Below are positions 10,530 to 19,264 of a stretch of DNA of 64,000 nt, in pieces. The notes beneath the pieces are model-generated. The model ran no database searches. It was given only the letters and a program-made list of their open reading frames with translations, and had not been told where the DNA came from. How positions within the stretch are numbered: the first letter of the stretch is position 1; every line of letters begins with the position of its first letter. The translations under genes were made by a program, and so were the position numbers. The stretch comes from an uncultured Muribaculaceae bacterium (GTDB taxonomy: Bacteria > Bacteroidota > Bacteroidia > Bacteroidales > Muribaculaceae), in contig CAJTSR010000002.1 of NCBI GenBank assembly GCA_910579035.1, forward strand, positions 103,322 to 167,321. Direction: 5' to 3'.

Positions 10530-12371
10530 ATGAATAAATCAATCATATCAGCGACACTGCTACTTGCCGCGCTTTCGGCCGCAGCCGCAGACAATAACAA
10601 AAACAAGATAGACCTTGACGGCTATGTAGGCTCACGCATCGACGACTGCATACACACCCGCATACTCGGACAGGACGTGGACCACATCACCGAACCTTTC
10701 ACCCACAAGAACGACACCGCTTCGTGGCAGACAGAGTTCTGGGGCAAATGGGTGCAGGGCGCCATCGCCTCGTACCGCTACAACCACGACAAAGCGCTGT
10801 ACGACAAAATAAGCCACAGCATCGACCAAATCATAGCATCTCAGCAGCCCGACGGCTACATAGGCAACTATGCCCCTGAATACCATCTTGCCCAATGGGA
10901 CGTATGGGGTCGTAAATATACCGCTCTCGGACTTCTGGCGTGGCACAAACTTACCGGCGACAAGAAAGCACTCGATGCCACAGCCCGGCTGATTGACCAC
11001 CTTATGACTGAAGTAGGTCCCGGCCATACCGACATTGTGACAGTGGGAAATTACCACGGCATGGCGGCAAGCTCGGTGCTCGAACCCGTAATATACCTCT
11101 ACAACGCCACAGGCAATAAGAAATACCTGGATTTCGCAAACTACATAGTAAGCCAATGGGAAACCCCTGAGGGGCCCCAGCTCGTGTCGAAAGCACTGAA
11201 GGGCATCGACGTGGCATCGCGCTTCCCGCACCCCTCCGACTGGTTCTCGCCCGAGAACGGCCAGAAAGCCTATGAAATGATGTCGTGCTATGTAGGCCTG
11301 CTTGAGCTGTACAAAATCACCGGCAATCCCACCTATCTCGACGCGGTTGAAAAAACCGTTGCAAACATAGTCGACAAGGAAATAAACGTAGCCGGCTCGG
11401 GCAGCTCGTTTGAAAGCTGGTACCACGGCAAGGACTTTCAGGCTCTTCCCACCTACCACACGATGGAAACATGCGTGACATTCACCTGGATGCAGCTCTG
11501 CGACAAGCTTCTGGAGGTGACGGGCAAGCCTTTCTACGCCGACCAGATTGAAAAAACTCTCTACAACGCCCTTATGGCATCGCTCAAAGACGATGCTTCG
11601 CAGATTGCCAAGTACAGCCCTATCGAAGGACACCGCTTTGAAGGCGAGGAGCAATGCGGGCTGCACATCAACTGCTGCAATGCCAACGGCCCGCGCGGTT
11701 TCGCCCTTATTCCTTCCTTTGCAGTAAAAAGCACGGACAAAGGCATCAATTTTAATTATTACGGCGATATGACCGCCACTGCCGATGTGAACGGCAACAC
11801 TGTTTCGATAAGCCAGAAGTCGGACTATCCTGCCACAAACACTTCAACGATTGATATAAATCCTGAGAAAAAGAAAAATTTTTCAGTAAATTTGCGCATT
11901 CCCGTATGGAGCGCCAACACTGTGGTAAAAGTCAACGGCAAGGCTGTCGACAATGTTAGTCCGGGTTCTTATCTCGCACTCACTCGCGAATGGGCCAAGG
12001 GCGACAAAATCGAAGTGGCTTTCGACATGCCGGTAATTGTCACCGAGCACGACAATCTTCAGACTGTGACACGCGGCCCGATAGTATTCGCCCGCGACAG
12101 CCGCTTCGATGACGGCTTTGTGGACGAGTCGGCAGTGATAATGGAAGAAAACGGCACAATCAGCGACGCCCGTATTTCCGATGCCGGTTCATTTGCATGG
12201 ATTACCATCGACGTGCCGGTGACCGTGGGTGCGAACCTCGAAGGAACCGATGCGGAGCGCTTTGTGAAATTCTGCGATTTCGCATCTGCGGGGAATACGT
12301 GGTCGCCCGATGTGCGCTACCGCGTATGGATTCCCAAAACGCTGAACATTAAACTCAAACGCAATTATTGA
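10530..12371 (+). CDS. GH127 (DUF1680) beta-L-arabinofuranosidase
   Basis: 613-residue exported enzyme starting at the ATG at 10530 (MNKSIISATLLLAALSAAAA, signal peptide); the upstream in-frame ATG at 10497 lies inside the hairpin and adds no signal. The (alpha/alpha)6 barrel carries YHTMETCVTF (E313, C315) and CGLHINCCNANGPRG (C382, C383). These match the Glu, Cys and Cys-Cys zinc site of characterised GH127 enzymes, where the first Cys of the pair is the nucleophile. Family role: removing beta-linked L-arabinofuranose from plant glycans or hydroxyproline-arabinosides. Its stop codon overlaps the start of the next gene by one base (TGATG), which implies translational coupling. Confidence 0.9.
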   Translation: MNKSIISATLLLAALSAAAADNNKNKIDLDGYVGSRIDDCIHTRILGQDVDHITEPFTHKNDTASWQTEFWGKWVQGAIASYRYNHDKALYDKISHSIDQIIASQQPDGYIGNYAPEYHLAQWDVWGRKYTALGLLAWHKLTGDKKALDATARLIDHLMTEVGPGHTDIVTVGNYHGMAASSVLEPVIYLYNATGNKKYLDFANYIVSQWETPEGPQLVSKALKGIDVASRFPHPSDWFSPENGQKAYEMMSCYVGLLELYKITGNPTYLDAVEKTVANIVDKEINVAGSGSSFESWYHGKDFQALPTYHTMETCVTFTWMQLCDKLLEVTGKPFYADQIEKTLYNALMASLKDDASQIAKYSPIEGHRFEGEEQCGLHINCCNANGPRGFALIPSFAVKSTDKGINFNYYGDMTATADVNGNTVSISQKSDYPATNTSTIDINPEKKKNFSVNLRIPVWSANTVVKVNGKAVDNVSPGSYLALTREWAKGDKIEVAFDMPVIVTEHDNLQTVTRGPIVFARDSRFDDGFVDESAVIMEENGTISDARISDAGSFAWITIDVPVTVGANLEGTDAERFVKFCDFASAGNTWSPDVRYRVWIPKTLNIKLKRNY

Positions 12372-15300
12372 TGCTCAAACGAATTTTTATAATTGTTTCA
12401 GTGCTGGCAGCCGCTTTTTCAGCAGCGGCTGCCGACACTCTTACTGTTGCGACCTACAACATATGGGAAGGCCTCGAGGATAACCCCGACCGAAAAGCCC
12501 GGTTCGAGTCGTGGGTCGACTCGGTGAAGCCCGATGTTCTGATGCTCAACGAGCTTGTAGGCTTTACTCCGGCAAAGCTTCAGAAGCTTGCAGAAGAATC
12601 AGGCTTTCCGCACAGCTCTCTGCTGAAGGAAGAGTGGTACCCTGTAGGAGTAATCTCAAAGCACCCTATCGAAGAAATCAACCGCATCGTCACGCCTATG
12701 TCGATAGTGCTCGGGCAGAAGAAAGGCCTCTGGCACGGGCTGCTGCACGTGCGCACTGCCGGTATCGACCTGATGGTGACACACCTAAGCCCGTTCGACT
12801 ATAAATTCCGCAAGCAAGAAGCTCAGATTCTCACTCACTATGCCGACAGCCTCGGCCTTAAAGACTATCTGATTGCCGGCGACCTGAACTCGATTTCGCC
12901 ATATGATGCCGACCACACCGCCAAGAAAAAAAAGTGGATACGCGGCATCAAAAAAGGCGATGCCAAACGCCCCGACTGGAACAACCTCAACGAACTCGGC
13001 ACATTTGACACCTCCGTTATCTCGGCTTTTCTTTCTTCAGGACTCGAAGATCCGCTTTGGCGCTTTGCACGCAATCCGAAGGACAGAATGACTCACCCCA
13101 CAGCGTTCAGCCGCAAGCTGCCGCCGGACAGCCCGCGCCTCGACTCCACGAGCGTGCGAATTGACTATATACTGCTGTCGAAACCGCTCATGCAGCGGTG
13201 TATCGACGCGCGAGTCGACAGGGTGGAGGGTGTTTCCGACCATTATCCCGTGGTGGTGAAACTCATTCGCCACGACTACCGCGACAAGGAGCTATCGGCA
13301 GAAGAACGTACCGCCGACCTGCTCTCGCGTATGAACGTTTACGAAAAGGTTGCCCAGATACGCCACCTGCATTCCGGCGATATTTTCCCCGGAAACCAAT
13401 TCAGCGCCGACAATATGAAGGCGATAGCGGGCGATGTGGCCTATGGCTTTGTAGAGGGCTTTCCGCTCACAGGCGAGCAGTGCCGCCAGAATATGCGCAA
13501 GGTTCAGGAACATATGGTGTACGGCACGCGCCTCGGAATACCTGCCTTTATCGTGGCAGAGTCGCTTCACGGCTCAGTCCACGAAGGGTCTACCATCTTT
13601 CCGCAGAACATAGCTCTTGCCTCTACCTTCAATCCCGATCTGGCATACCGCCGCGCGGCCGCTACCACCGGCGATCTTCACTATCAGGGAATCAACCAGG
13701 TGCTTGCGCCCTGCATCGACGTCGTGCGCGACCTGCGCTGGGGACGCGTTGAGGAAACCTACGGCGAAGACCCCTTCCTTAACGCGGCTTTTGCCTGCGG
13801 CGAGGTAAAGGGCTATCTTGACAACGGAATCTCGCCGATGCTGAAACACTTCGGCCCGCACGGCAATCCGTCGGGAGGGCTTAATCTCGCCGGAGTGGAC
13901 TGCGGCACAGGCGAACTGCTCGACATATATATGTATCCGTTTGAAAAGGTGATTCGCACACTGCCGGTAATGGCCGTTATGTCGACCTACAACACGTGGC
14001 AGCGCCAGCCAAACTCGGCTTCGCACTACATTCTCACAGAGCTGCTCCGCGACAAATGGAAATTTAAAGGATATGTGTATTCCGACTGGGGCGCCATCGA
14101 AATGCTCCGCACATTCCACAATACAGCCGACACCAAGGCCGAGGCCGCGAGGCAGGCAATTATGGCAGGACTCGATGTGGAAGCGTCGAGCGACTGCTTT
14201 CCCGAAATACCCGGCCTGATTGCCGACTCGATACTCGACCCTGCTGTGCTTGACCACGCCGTAAGCCGTGTGCTGCTGGCAAAGTTCAAAGCAGGATTGT
14301 TCGACGATCCTTTCGGCGAACGCTTCCGCGACAAGGAATCGATGCACTCGTCCCGGAGTATAGCGCTTGCGCGGGAAATTGCCGACGAATCAACAGTACT
14401 CCTCAAAAACGAAGGAGGCCTGCTGCCACTTGACATCGACAAGCTGCGCTCCATAGCCGTGCTCGGCCCTAATGCCGACCAAGTTCAGTTCGGCGACTAT
14501 TCCTGGAGCCGCAACAATCAGAACGGTATCACACCCTTGGCCGGAATCACCCGGCTGTGCGGCGACCGTGTGAAAATCAACTACGAACGAGGCTGCGACA
14601 TAATGTCGAAAGATACCTCTGGAATAGCGAAGGCTGTGGAGGCAGCGCGCAACAGCGATATTGCCATCATATTCTGCGGCAGCGCAAGCGCGTCGCTCGC
14701 CCGCGACTACTCCGGCTCGAACTGCGGGGAAGGATTCGACACCCCCGATCTTGACCTTACCGGGGCGCAATCGCAGCTTATACGCGAGGTTGCCGCCACA
14801 GGCAAGCCGGTGGTACTGGTTCTTGTCACAGGCAAGGCCTATTCCATCAACTGGGAGAAAGAGAATATACCGGCCATACTACTGCAATGGTACGCAGGCG
14901 AACGCGCAGGCGAATCAATTGCCGACATAATTTTCGGCAACACCAACCCATCGGGGCACCTTCCTGTATCGTTCGCCCAAAGTGCCGGACACCTTCCGGC
15001 TGTCTACAACCATCTGCCCGGCGACCGAGGATACTACAAAGCGCCCGGAACATATCAGGCACCCGGTCGCGACTATGTGTTCTCCTCCCCTGCCCCGCTC
15101 TTTGCGTTCGGCCACGGGTTGAGCTATACCGAGTTTGACTATTCCGGCCTTACGGTAGAGCAGAAAGCTGATTCGATCATCGTCCGCATCAACGTGAGCA
15201 ATATCGGGAAACGCACGGGCAAAGCCGTTCCGCAGCTGTACGTGCGCGATGTGGCAAGCTCTGTAGCCACACCCGTTAAGCAGCTCAAGGCTTTCAAAAA

Positions 15301-15760
15301 AATCGAGCTTAAGCCGGGCGAAACAAAGTCGGTGGACCTTTCCTTCCATAAAAACGAACTGCGTTTTACCGACAATTCCGGCAAGCGCCACCTCGAACCC
15401 GGCGATTTTGAAATAATGGTAGGCGCGGCCTCCGACAATATAGCGGCAAAAAGCACCATCACCATAGGCACCAAAACAGCCAAGGGAAAAGACTCCGCCA
15501 CTTCCGCACCGGCATACAAGAGCCAAGGCAAAAAGATAACTATTTCGGGAACTGTTCGCGACGTTCAGGCCACACCGCTCGCCAATGTGAAGGTATTCTC
15601 AAAGAAGCAGAAGAAAAACGTTGCCACGACAGGCTCCGACGGCTCGTATAAAGTCAAGACAGCCGACGACGATACGCTTACATTCTCGCTCGATGGCTAC
15701 CCCGACAATGTAACCGAGGTACGCGGCCGCACATCTATCAACCCCGCAATGTCGAAATAA
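12371..15760 (+). CDS. Fusion of EEP-type phosphoesterase domain with GH3 glycosidase, Fn3-like and regulatory-like domain
   Basis: 1129 residues, starting at the ATG at 12371; a TTG one codon upstream is unnecessary. After a signal peptide (cut near AAAAD) the order is as follows. Residues 20-300 form an endonuclease/exonuclease/phosphatase fold with the metal and catalytic motifs intact: N30 in YNIWEG, E61 in LNEL, H138 in THLSP, D171 and N173 in GDLNS, D290-H291 in SDHYP. Residues 302-900 form GH3, beginning YRDKELSAEERTADLLSRM, with KHFGPHG (K492) and the nucleophile D572 in YVYSDWGAI. Residues about 920-1030 are Fn3-like. Residues about 1050-1129 are CarboxypepD_reg-like (GTVRDVQATPLANVKVFS). 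GH3 would be a beta-glycosidase of the locus; the role of the phosphoesterase half is unknown. Confidence 0.88.
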   Translation: MLKRIFIIVSVLAAAFSAAAADTLTVATYNIWEGLEDNPDRKARFESWVDSVKPDVLMLNELVGFTPAKLQKLAEESGFPHSSLLKEEWYPVGVISKHPIEEINRIVTPMSIVLGQKKGLWHGLLHVRTAGIDLMVTHLSPFDYKFRKQEAQILTHYADSLGLKDYLIAGDLNSISPYDADHTAKKKKWIRGIKKGDAKRPDWNNLNELGTFDTSVISAFLSSGLEDPLWRFARNPKDRMTHPTAFSRKLPPDSPRLDSTSVRIDYILLSKPLMQRCIDARVDRVEGVSDHYPVVVKLIRHDYRDKELSAEERTADLLSRMNVYEKVAQIRHLHSGDIFPGNQFSADNMKAIAGDVAYGFVEGFPLTGEQCRQNMRKVQEHMVYGTRLGIPAFIVAESLHGSVHEGSTIFPQNIALASTFNPDLAYRRAAATTGDLHYQGINQVLAPCIDVVRDLRWGRVEETYGEDPFLNAAFACGEVKGYLDNGISPMLKHFGPHGNPSGGLNLAGVDCGTGELLDIYMYPFEKVIRTLPVMAVMSTYNTWQRQPNSASHYILTELLRDKWKFKGYVYSDWGAIEMLRTFHNTADTKAEAARQAIMAGLDVEASSDCFPEIPGLIADSILDPAVLDHAVSRVLLAKFKAGLFDDPFGERFRDKESMHSSRSIALAREIADESTVLLKNEGGLLPLDIDKLRSIAVLGPNADQVQFGDYSWSRNNQNGITPLAGITRLCGDRVKINYERGCDIMSKDTSGIAKAVEAARNSDIAIIFCGSASASLARDYSGSNCGEGFDTPDLDLTGAQSQLIREVAATGKPVVLVLVTGKAYSINWEKENIPAILLQWYAGERAGESIADIIFGNTNPSGHLPVSFAQSAGHLPAVYNHLPGDRGYYKAPGTYQAPGRDYVFSSPAPLFAFGHGLSYTEFDYSGLTVEQKADSIIVRINVSNIGKRTGKAVPQLYVRDVASSVATPVKQLKAFKKIELKPGETKSVDLSFHKNELRFTDNSGKRHLEPGDFEIMVGAASDNIAAKSTITIGTKTAKGKDSATSAPAYKSQGKKITISGTVRDVQATPLANVKVFSKKQKKNVATTGSDGSYKVKTADDDTLTFSLDGYPDNVTEVRGRTSINPAMSK

Positions 15761-15761
15761 T

Positions 15762-16400
15762 ATGGAAATAATCAAGAAACCGTGGTTCAACAGCCTCGAG
15801 CCGGCTGAAATACTTGATGCTTTCGGCGACATTCAGCCCCGGCCGATAGCTTGCTGCAACTGGGCGTCGGACTACCCCTACGCACCGACAGCAAGCTTCA
15901 GAATGTTCCATAACGGCGAGTATTTGTTCGTTCGTTACGACGTGGCTGAAGATTGCACCGCAGCTCGTGTGGCCGAGGACAATGGCGAAGTTTGGACCGA
16001 CTCCTGCGTGGAATTTTTCATATCGACCGACGACAAGGGGTACTACAATTTTGAAACCAACTGTATCGGAAAGCTCCTATTGGGATTCCGCTGCAAGGAC
16101 AAAGAACCCGCAATGGCGCCAAAGTCAGTCCTTGATTCCGTGAAACGCTTCTCATCGCTTCCCTGCAGTGTATTCGACGAACGCCACGATGCCCAACCGT
16201 GGTGGCTTATAATCGCAATACCGGCTTCGGCCCTATTCATGCACAAATTCCACAGCTGGGACGGTATAAAGGCGAAAGCCAATGTATATAAATGTGGCGA
16301 CAATCTTTCCAAGCCCCATTTCCTGTCTTGGAACCCGATACATCACCCCACGCCAAACTTCCACCTGCCGGAATTTTTCGGAACTCTTGAACTTGAATAA
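15762..16400 (+). CDS. Carbohydrate-binding family-9-like (DOMON-like) protein
   Basis: 212 residues, starting one base after the stop of the GH3 fusion, so in the same operon. It reads as a single beta-sandwich of the CBM9-like type, with FHNGEYLFVRYDVAEDCTAA, VWTDSCVEFFIS and the closing SWNPIHHPTPNFHLPEFFGTLEL. There is no signal peptide or lipobox, so it may be cytoplasmic or leave the cell by another route. CBM9-like domains bind sugar reducing ends in xylanases, but these stand-alone Bacteroidetes versions have no firmly known role that I can name. A terminator follows directly. Confidence 0.7.
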   Translation: MEIIKKPWFNSLEPAEILDAFGDIQPRPIACCNWASDYPYAPTASFRMFHNGEYLFVRYDVAEDCTAARVAEDNGEVWTDSCVEFFISTDDKGYYNFETNCIGKLLLGFRCKDKEPAMAPKSVLDSVKRFSSLPCSVFDERHDAQPWWLIIAIPASALFMHKFHSWDGIKAKANVYKCGDNLSKPHFLSWNPIHHPTPNFHLPEFFGTLELE

Positions 16401-16410
16401 GCTACAAAAA

Positions 16411-16444
16411 ACAGGGGCTGTACCATACAGCTCCTGTTTTTTTT
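16411..16444 (+). terminator. Rho-independent terminator of the glycan locus
   Basis: ACAGGGGCTGTA (16411-16422), a 3-nt loop, TACAGCTCCTGT (16426-16437) with one G-U pair, then eight T. It closes the plus-strand operon. Confidence 0.85.
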
Positions 16445-16505
16445 ACTAAATACCTGATACATCAGCACATAAGCAAGCTCCGCACCCCTTGTCAACCAAG
16501 AATTA

Positions 16506-16551
16506 TGTAAAATAGTGCATTCTGCATATGCCATTTTGTGTAAAATAGTGC
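16506..16551. repeat. Direct 13-bp repeat between convergent transcription units
   Basis: TGTAAAATAGTGC occurs at 16506-16518 and again at 16539-16551, 33 bases apart. It lies between two terminators, so a promoter role is unlikely. No function is assigned. Confidence 0.5.
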
Positions 16552-16564
16552 GTTTTGGAAAAAC

Positions 16565-16593
16565 AAAGAACCCGGCATTGCACCGAGTTCTTT
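16565..16593 (-). terminator. Terminator of the GH133-like gene
   Basis: Read on the minus strand, AAAGAACTCGG, a 7-nt loop and CCGGGTTCTTT pair with one G-U, followed by GTTTTT. It lies 27 bases after the stop codon at 16620. Confidence 0.75.
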
Positions 16594-16619
16594 GAAAAGG
16601 TGTTTACAGCAGGTGATGC

Positions 16620-18965
16620 TTACTCTACGCTGGAGTAATCAAGCGGAGTTTCAAAATAGCGGGAGAGGGAGGGCAGGTTCTCCTGCATAGAGGGTACTGC
16701 AAAGCCGACTCCATCGAAATATTCGTCGGACGCCTTCTGGCGGGCTACTTTGGCAGAATCCTTAGCTACGGTAGTTTCAAAGATCTTTTTGCCGCTTACA
16801 TCGGTGACGGTGACATCAAGCTTGTCGCCACAAGCCTTAAGCTCGACCGTGGTTTTCGGAGCTATTTGCAGTGTAATCTCTGCATAATTCTCGATATTGA
16901 GCACCAAGTCGGCAGTAATGCCGACAGACCTGTACACATATCGGCGACAGTCCTTCTCGCGCTCAAACGCACCCTCAAGAGCGCCGTCGCCAAGAAGCTC
17001 GCTATATCGCAGGCTACCAATGGCCGAGGGAATGCGAGGACTTATCGCAATGCTTCCGCTTAGCAGACGGGGGCGGATACCGAGGAAATCCTGATACCAT
17101 ACCCTGATGTGCTCCGCGTTGCTCCAGCCTTGAAGGAATGTGCCGGAGCGTCGCGCCCACGATGTGCCTTTACGGGGCCACGCGTCAGCATTCTCCGAAA
17201 GACTGCCCACGGCGCCTTGGAACAGCGCCTGGCGGTTCATATTCTCGAACAGCGTCCACGCTATGTCCTGCTGCCCGGCCTCTATCATACGCTGCATGGC
17301 CATACCGTTGTTCCACAGCCATACCGTGCCGTTATGATATGCGTCGTCTTTATGGTAATGGTGCCAATTTTCGTGATAGGGGTGGAACTGCGCATCATTC
17401 TGGTCGAGCGAGGCCACACCCCACGGATATACAAGCCGCTGCCAAGCGTCGCGCGTTTCCTTCATCACCAAAGCGGAATCCTCAACCATGCCGAGGGCAT
17501 AAAGCATATTCGGACGATATTGGCGATCCGGCGTACCGTCGGCATCAAGATGGTCATAGACCACCATATCTGCCTTGTTGACAAACATACGGTTGAAGGA
17601 CGCCAAAAGAGAGTCTGCCATAACATCCCATCGGCGAGCATCTTCGGAGTGGCCTGTCATACGCGCCATCTCAGCACCGCTTCGCAACTGCCCGTACCAC
17701 AGCGCCTGTATGTCTACAGCACGGTCGCCACGGGGCGAACACGGATATTTGCCCTGCCGCTTGGCGTCCATCCAAGTGTCAGCATCAGCATGAAGCAGAA
17801 AACCGTTGGAATCGGTTCCGCGCTCTATCGCGCTGTTAATGCTCAGTTCCACTGCCGGGTATATAGAAGCAAGGAAGGCTGTGTCGCCGGTATACTGCAT
17901 ATACTCGTATACGTCTGTCACGAAGCGAGGTGTTCCGTCGGCAGTGTTATATATTATACCGTCGAGATTGGCGCGGTTGGGTATGCGACCAAGAGTTTCC
18001 GATGCAGAATCCTTGTCCTGAAATTTGGCAAAATCGCTGAAAATGCTCCGCGCCGTGCTCCACTGGCCGGTGCAGAACACTGCTCCGGGCATTGTTATAA
18101 ACATATCGCGGCCCCAGTACTCGTTGAACCACGGCAACCCGGCATAGATGCCGTTGCCTTGCTGGCAGGTAACAAGCTCGTCGGTGGTAAGCACTATCCA
18201 AGCCATAGCCATATCCAAAGTGTCATTGTCAGAAACCAGAGGGTTGGAATGCTCCACGAAGCCGTTAAGGCGGTTGATACGCTCGTCGAGCATTTTTTCC
18301 TTGTCGCGTCGGAAAATGGCAGCTATCGAGTCGGCCTTCTTATCTTCGGTATACGATATTATGAAGCCACCGGCGCTGGCAGGTGCCGTCAGACGGTTGC
18401 CGTCCCAGCGGTATTGAACATCGTTGTACGGTTGGAGGGTGATAACGCCTCCGGCAGACTCGGCCGGCACGAACTCAACCCCGGCGGCCCCCGACTTTCC
18501 GGGAGATATGAGCCGGGGCGCCAGCTCTATCCATACGGAATCGCCCTTCACGTCGGAAAGCTCCACATAGAGCAGCTCCACGAAGTCGAACATAAAGAAT
18601 TCCTCGCGCGCCTTGGGATACACGCGACTTATCTTGTAAGGATAAACCGTGACATCGGCTTCACGCCTCGACAGCATGTCGCCATCCACCCCGATGGTAT
18701 AGTCGCTCAGCAGCCGGCGCTTGGCTATATTCCAACCGGTGTGCCAGTTATCCCAATTGTCGGTGTGCGTCATACCGTACCAGAACGCCGACTTCTTGTC
18801 AGTAAAGGAATACTCGCGCTGATAGTCGGCAGACACGGATATCCCCATCGAGTCAACGTTCATACGGCTCAGCTCCCCCTCGTTCTCCGGCAGAAGGGAA
18901 GTGCCTGTGCAGGCCGCCACAAGGGCCGAGCAGCCGGCAATAGCAAAAAATCGTCCAAATTTCAT
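16620..18965 (-). CDS. GDE_C-like (GH133-type) glycosidase lipoprotein
   Basis: 781 residues from the ATG at 18965 (MKFGRFFAIAGCSALVAAC, lipobox VAAC). An upstream in-frame ATG at 19034 would precede the promoter box and add no signal. The C-terminal two thirds is an (alpha/alpha)6 barrel like the amylo-alpha-1,6-glucosidase domain: GLPWFNEYWGRDMFITMPG, GRIPNRANLDGIIYNTADGT, VYEYMQYTGDTAFL, DTWMDAKRQGKYPCSPRGDR and VDIQALWYGQL. The N-terminal 250 residues form a beta-rich domain. Family members debranch alpha-1,6-glucans, but surface or periplasmic Bacteroidetes members may act on other glycans, so the linkage is open. It faces the glycan locus and is transcribed on its own. Confidence 0.75.
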   Translation of the reverse strand: MKFGRFFAIAGCSALVAACTGTSLLPENEGELSRMNVDSMGISVSADYQREYSFTDKKSAFWYGMTHTDNWDNWHTGWNIAKRRLLSDYTIGVDGDMLSRREADVTVYPYKISRVYPKAREEFFMFDFVELLYVELSDVKGDSVWIELAPRLISPGKSGAAGVEFVPAESAGGVITLQPYNDVQYRWDGNRLTAPASAGGFIISYTEDKKADSIAAIFRRDKEKMLDERINRLNGFVEHSNPLVSDNDTLDMAMAWIVLTTDELVTCQQGNGIYAGLPWFNEYWGRDMFITMPGAVFCTGQWSTARSIFSDFAKFQDKDSASETLGRIPNRANLDGIIYNTADGTPRFVTDVYEYMQYTGDTAFLASIYPAVELSINSAIERGTDSNGFLLHADADTWMDAKRQGKYPCSPRGDRAVDIQALWYGQLRSGAEMARMTGHSEDARRWDVMADSLLASFNRMFVNKADMVVYDHLDADGTPDRQYRPNMLYALGMVEDSALVMKETRDAWQRLVYPWGVASLDQNDAQFHPYHENWHHYHKDDAYHNGTVWLWNNGMAMQRMIEAGQQDIAWTLFENMNRQALFQGAVGSLSENADAWPRKGTSWARRSGTFLQGWSNAEHIRVWYQDFLGIRPRLLSGSIAISPRIPSAIGSLRYSELLGDGALEGAFEREKDCRRYVYRSVGITADLVLNIENYAEITLQIAPKTTVELKACGDKLDVTVTDVSGKKIFETTVAKDSAKVARQKASDEYFDGVGFAVPSMQENLPSLSRYFETPLDYSSVE

Positions 18966-19008
18966 GTATAAGTAAGTATGTCGGTTAATAAAGCACTGTG
19001 TTCGAGAA

Positions 19009-19016
19009 CAAAGATA
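19009..19016 (-). promoter_or_regulatory. -7 box for the GH133-like gene
   Basis: TATCTTTG on the minus strand matches the Bacteroidetes TAnnTTTG element 43 bases upstream of the chosen ATG, which supports the start at 18965. A second TATCTTTG lies at 19082-19089. No good -33 TTTG at the usual distance is seen for either. Confidence 0.5.
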
Positions 19017-19165
19017 CGAATGATTTGATGGCAAAACCCGTTAATCTTGATTTTACCGAGCGGTAGTATCTAAGGCGAAGCCAAAGATACGAATAAATCT
19101 GCTTGTACCGAAAGAATATCTTTAAAAGTGTGTATTAATGGTTAAACTTTGCTTGAGCGTGAAGC

Positions 19166-19220
19166 AATCGCGACAAAACCGAGCATATTAAACAAGAAAT
19201 CGCGACAAGATGTCGCGATT
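19166..19220. promoter_or_regulatory. Operator-like cluster: perfect 10-bp inverted repeat plus an extra half-site
   Basis: AATCGCGACA at 19198-19207 and its complement TGTCGCGATT at 19211-19220 form a perfect palindrome with a 3-nt spacer. A third copy, AATCGCGACA, lies at 19166-19175, 32 bp away. The cluster ends 16 bp before the -7 box of the Fic-family gene, where bound protein would block or assist polymerase. The obvious candidate ligand is the winged-helix part of the Fic protein itself; this is inference. Confidence 0.6.
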
Positions 19221-19236
19221 ATTAGGCAGTTTTTAC

Positions 19237-19260
19237 TAAATTTGGCACGATAAGCCAAAT
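19237..19260 (+). promoter_or_regulatory. -7 box and second palindrome of the Fic-family gene
   Basis: TAAATTTG at 19237-19244 matches the -7 element, with transcription expected to begin near 19251. ATTTGGC (19240-19246) and GCCAAAT (19254-19260) form a perfect 7-bp inverted repeat that overlaps the box and ends 4 bases before the ATG. The 5' leader would be only about 14 nt. Confidence 0.5.
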
Positions 19261-19264
19261 CCGT

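Noticed and set aside
12368..12370. TTG start for the EEP-GH3 fusion
   Set aside because: The ATG at 12371 follows directly, begins a normal signal peptide and overlaps the previous stop in a common TGATG coupling.
17109..18971. A 620-codon frame antisense to the GH133-like gene
   Set aside because: Same cause: a shadow of the coding strand. No start signal or domain seen.
19247..19264. A sigma-54 promoter in TTTGGCACGATAA upstream of the Fic-family gene
   Set aside because: TGGCACG is present, but no TTGC follows at the required distance; the bases belong to a palindrome and a -7 box.
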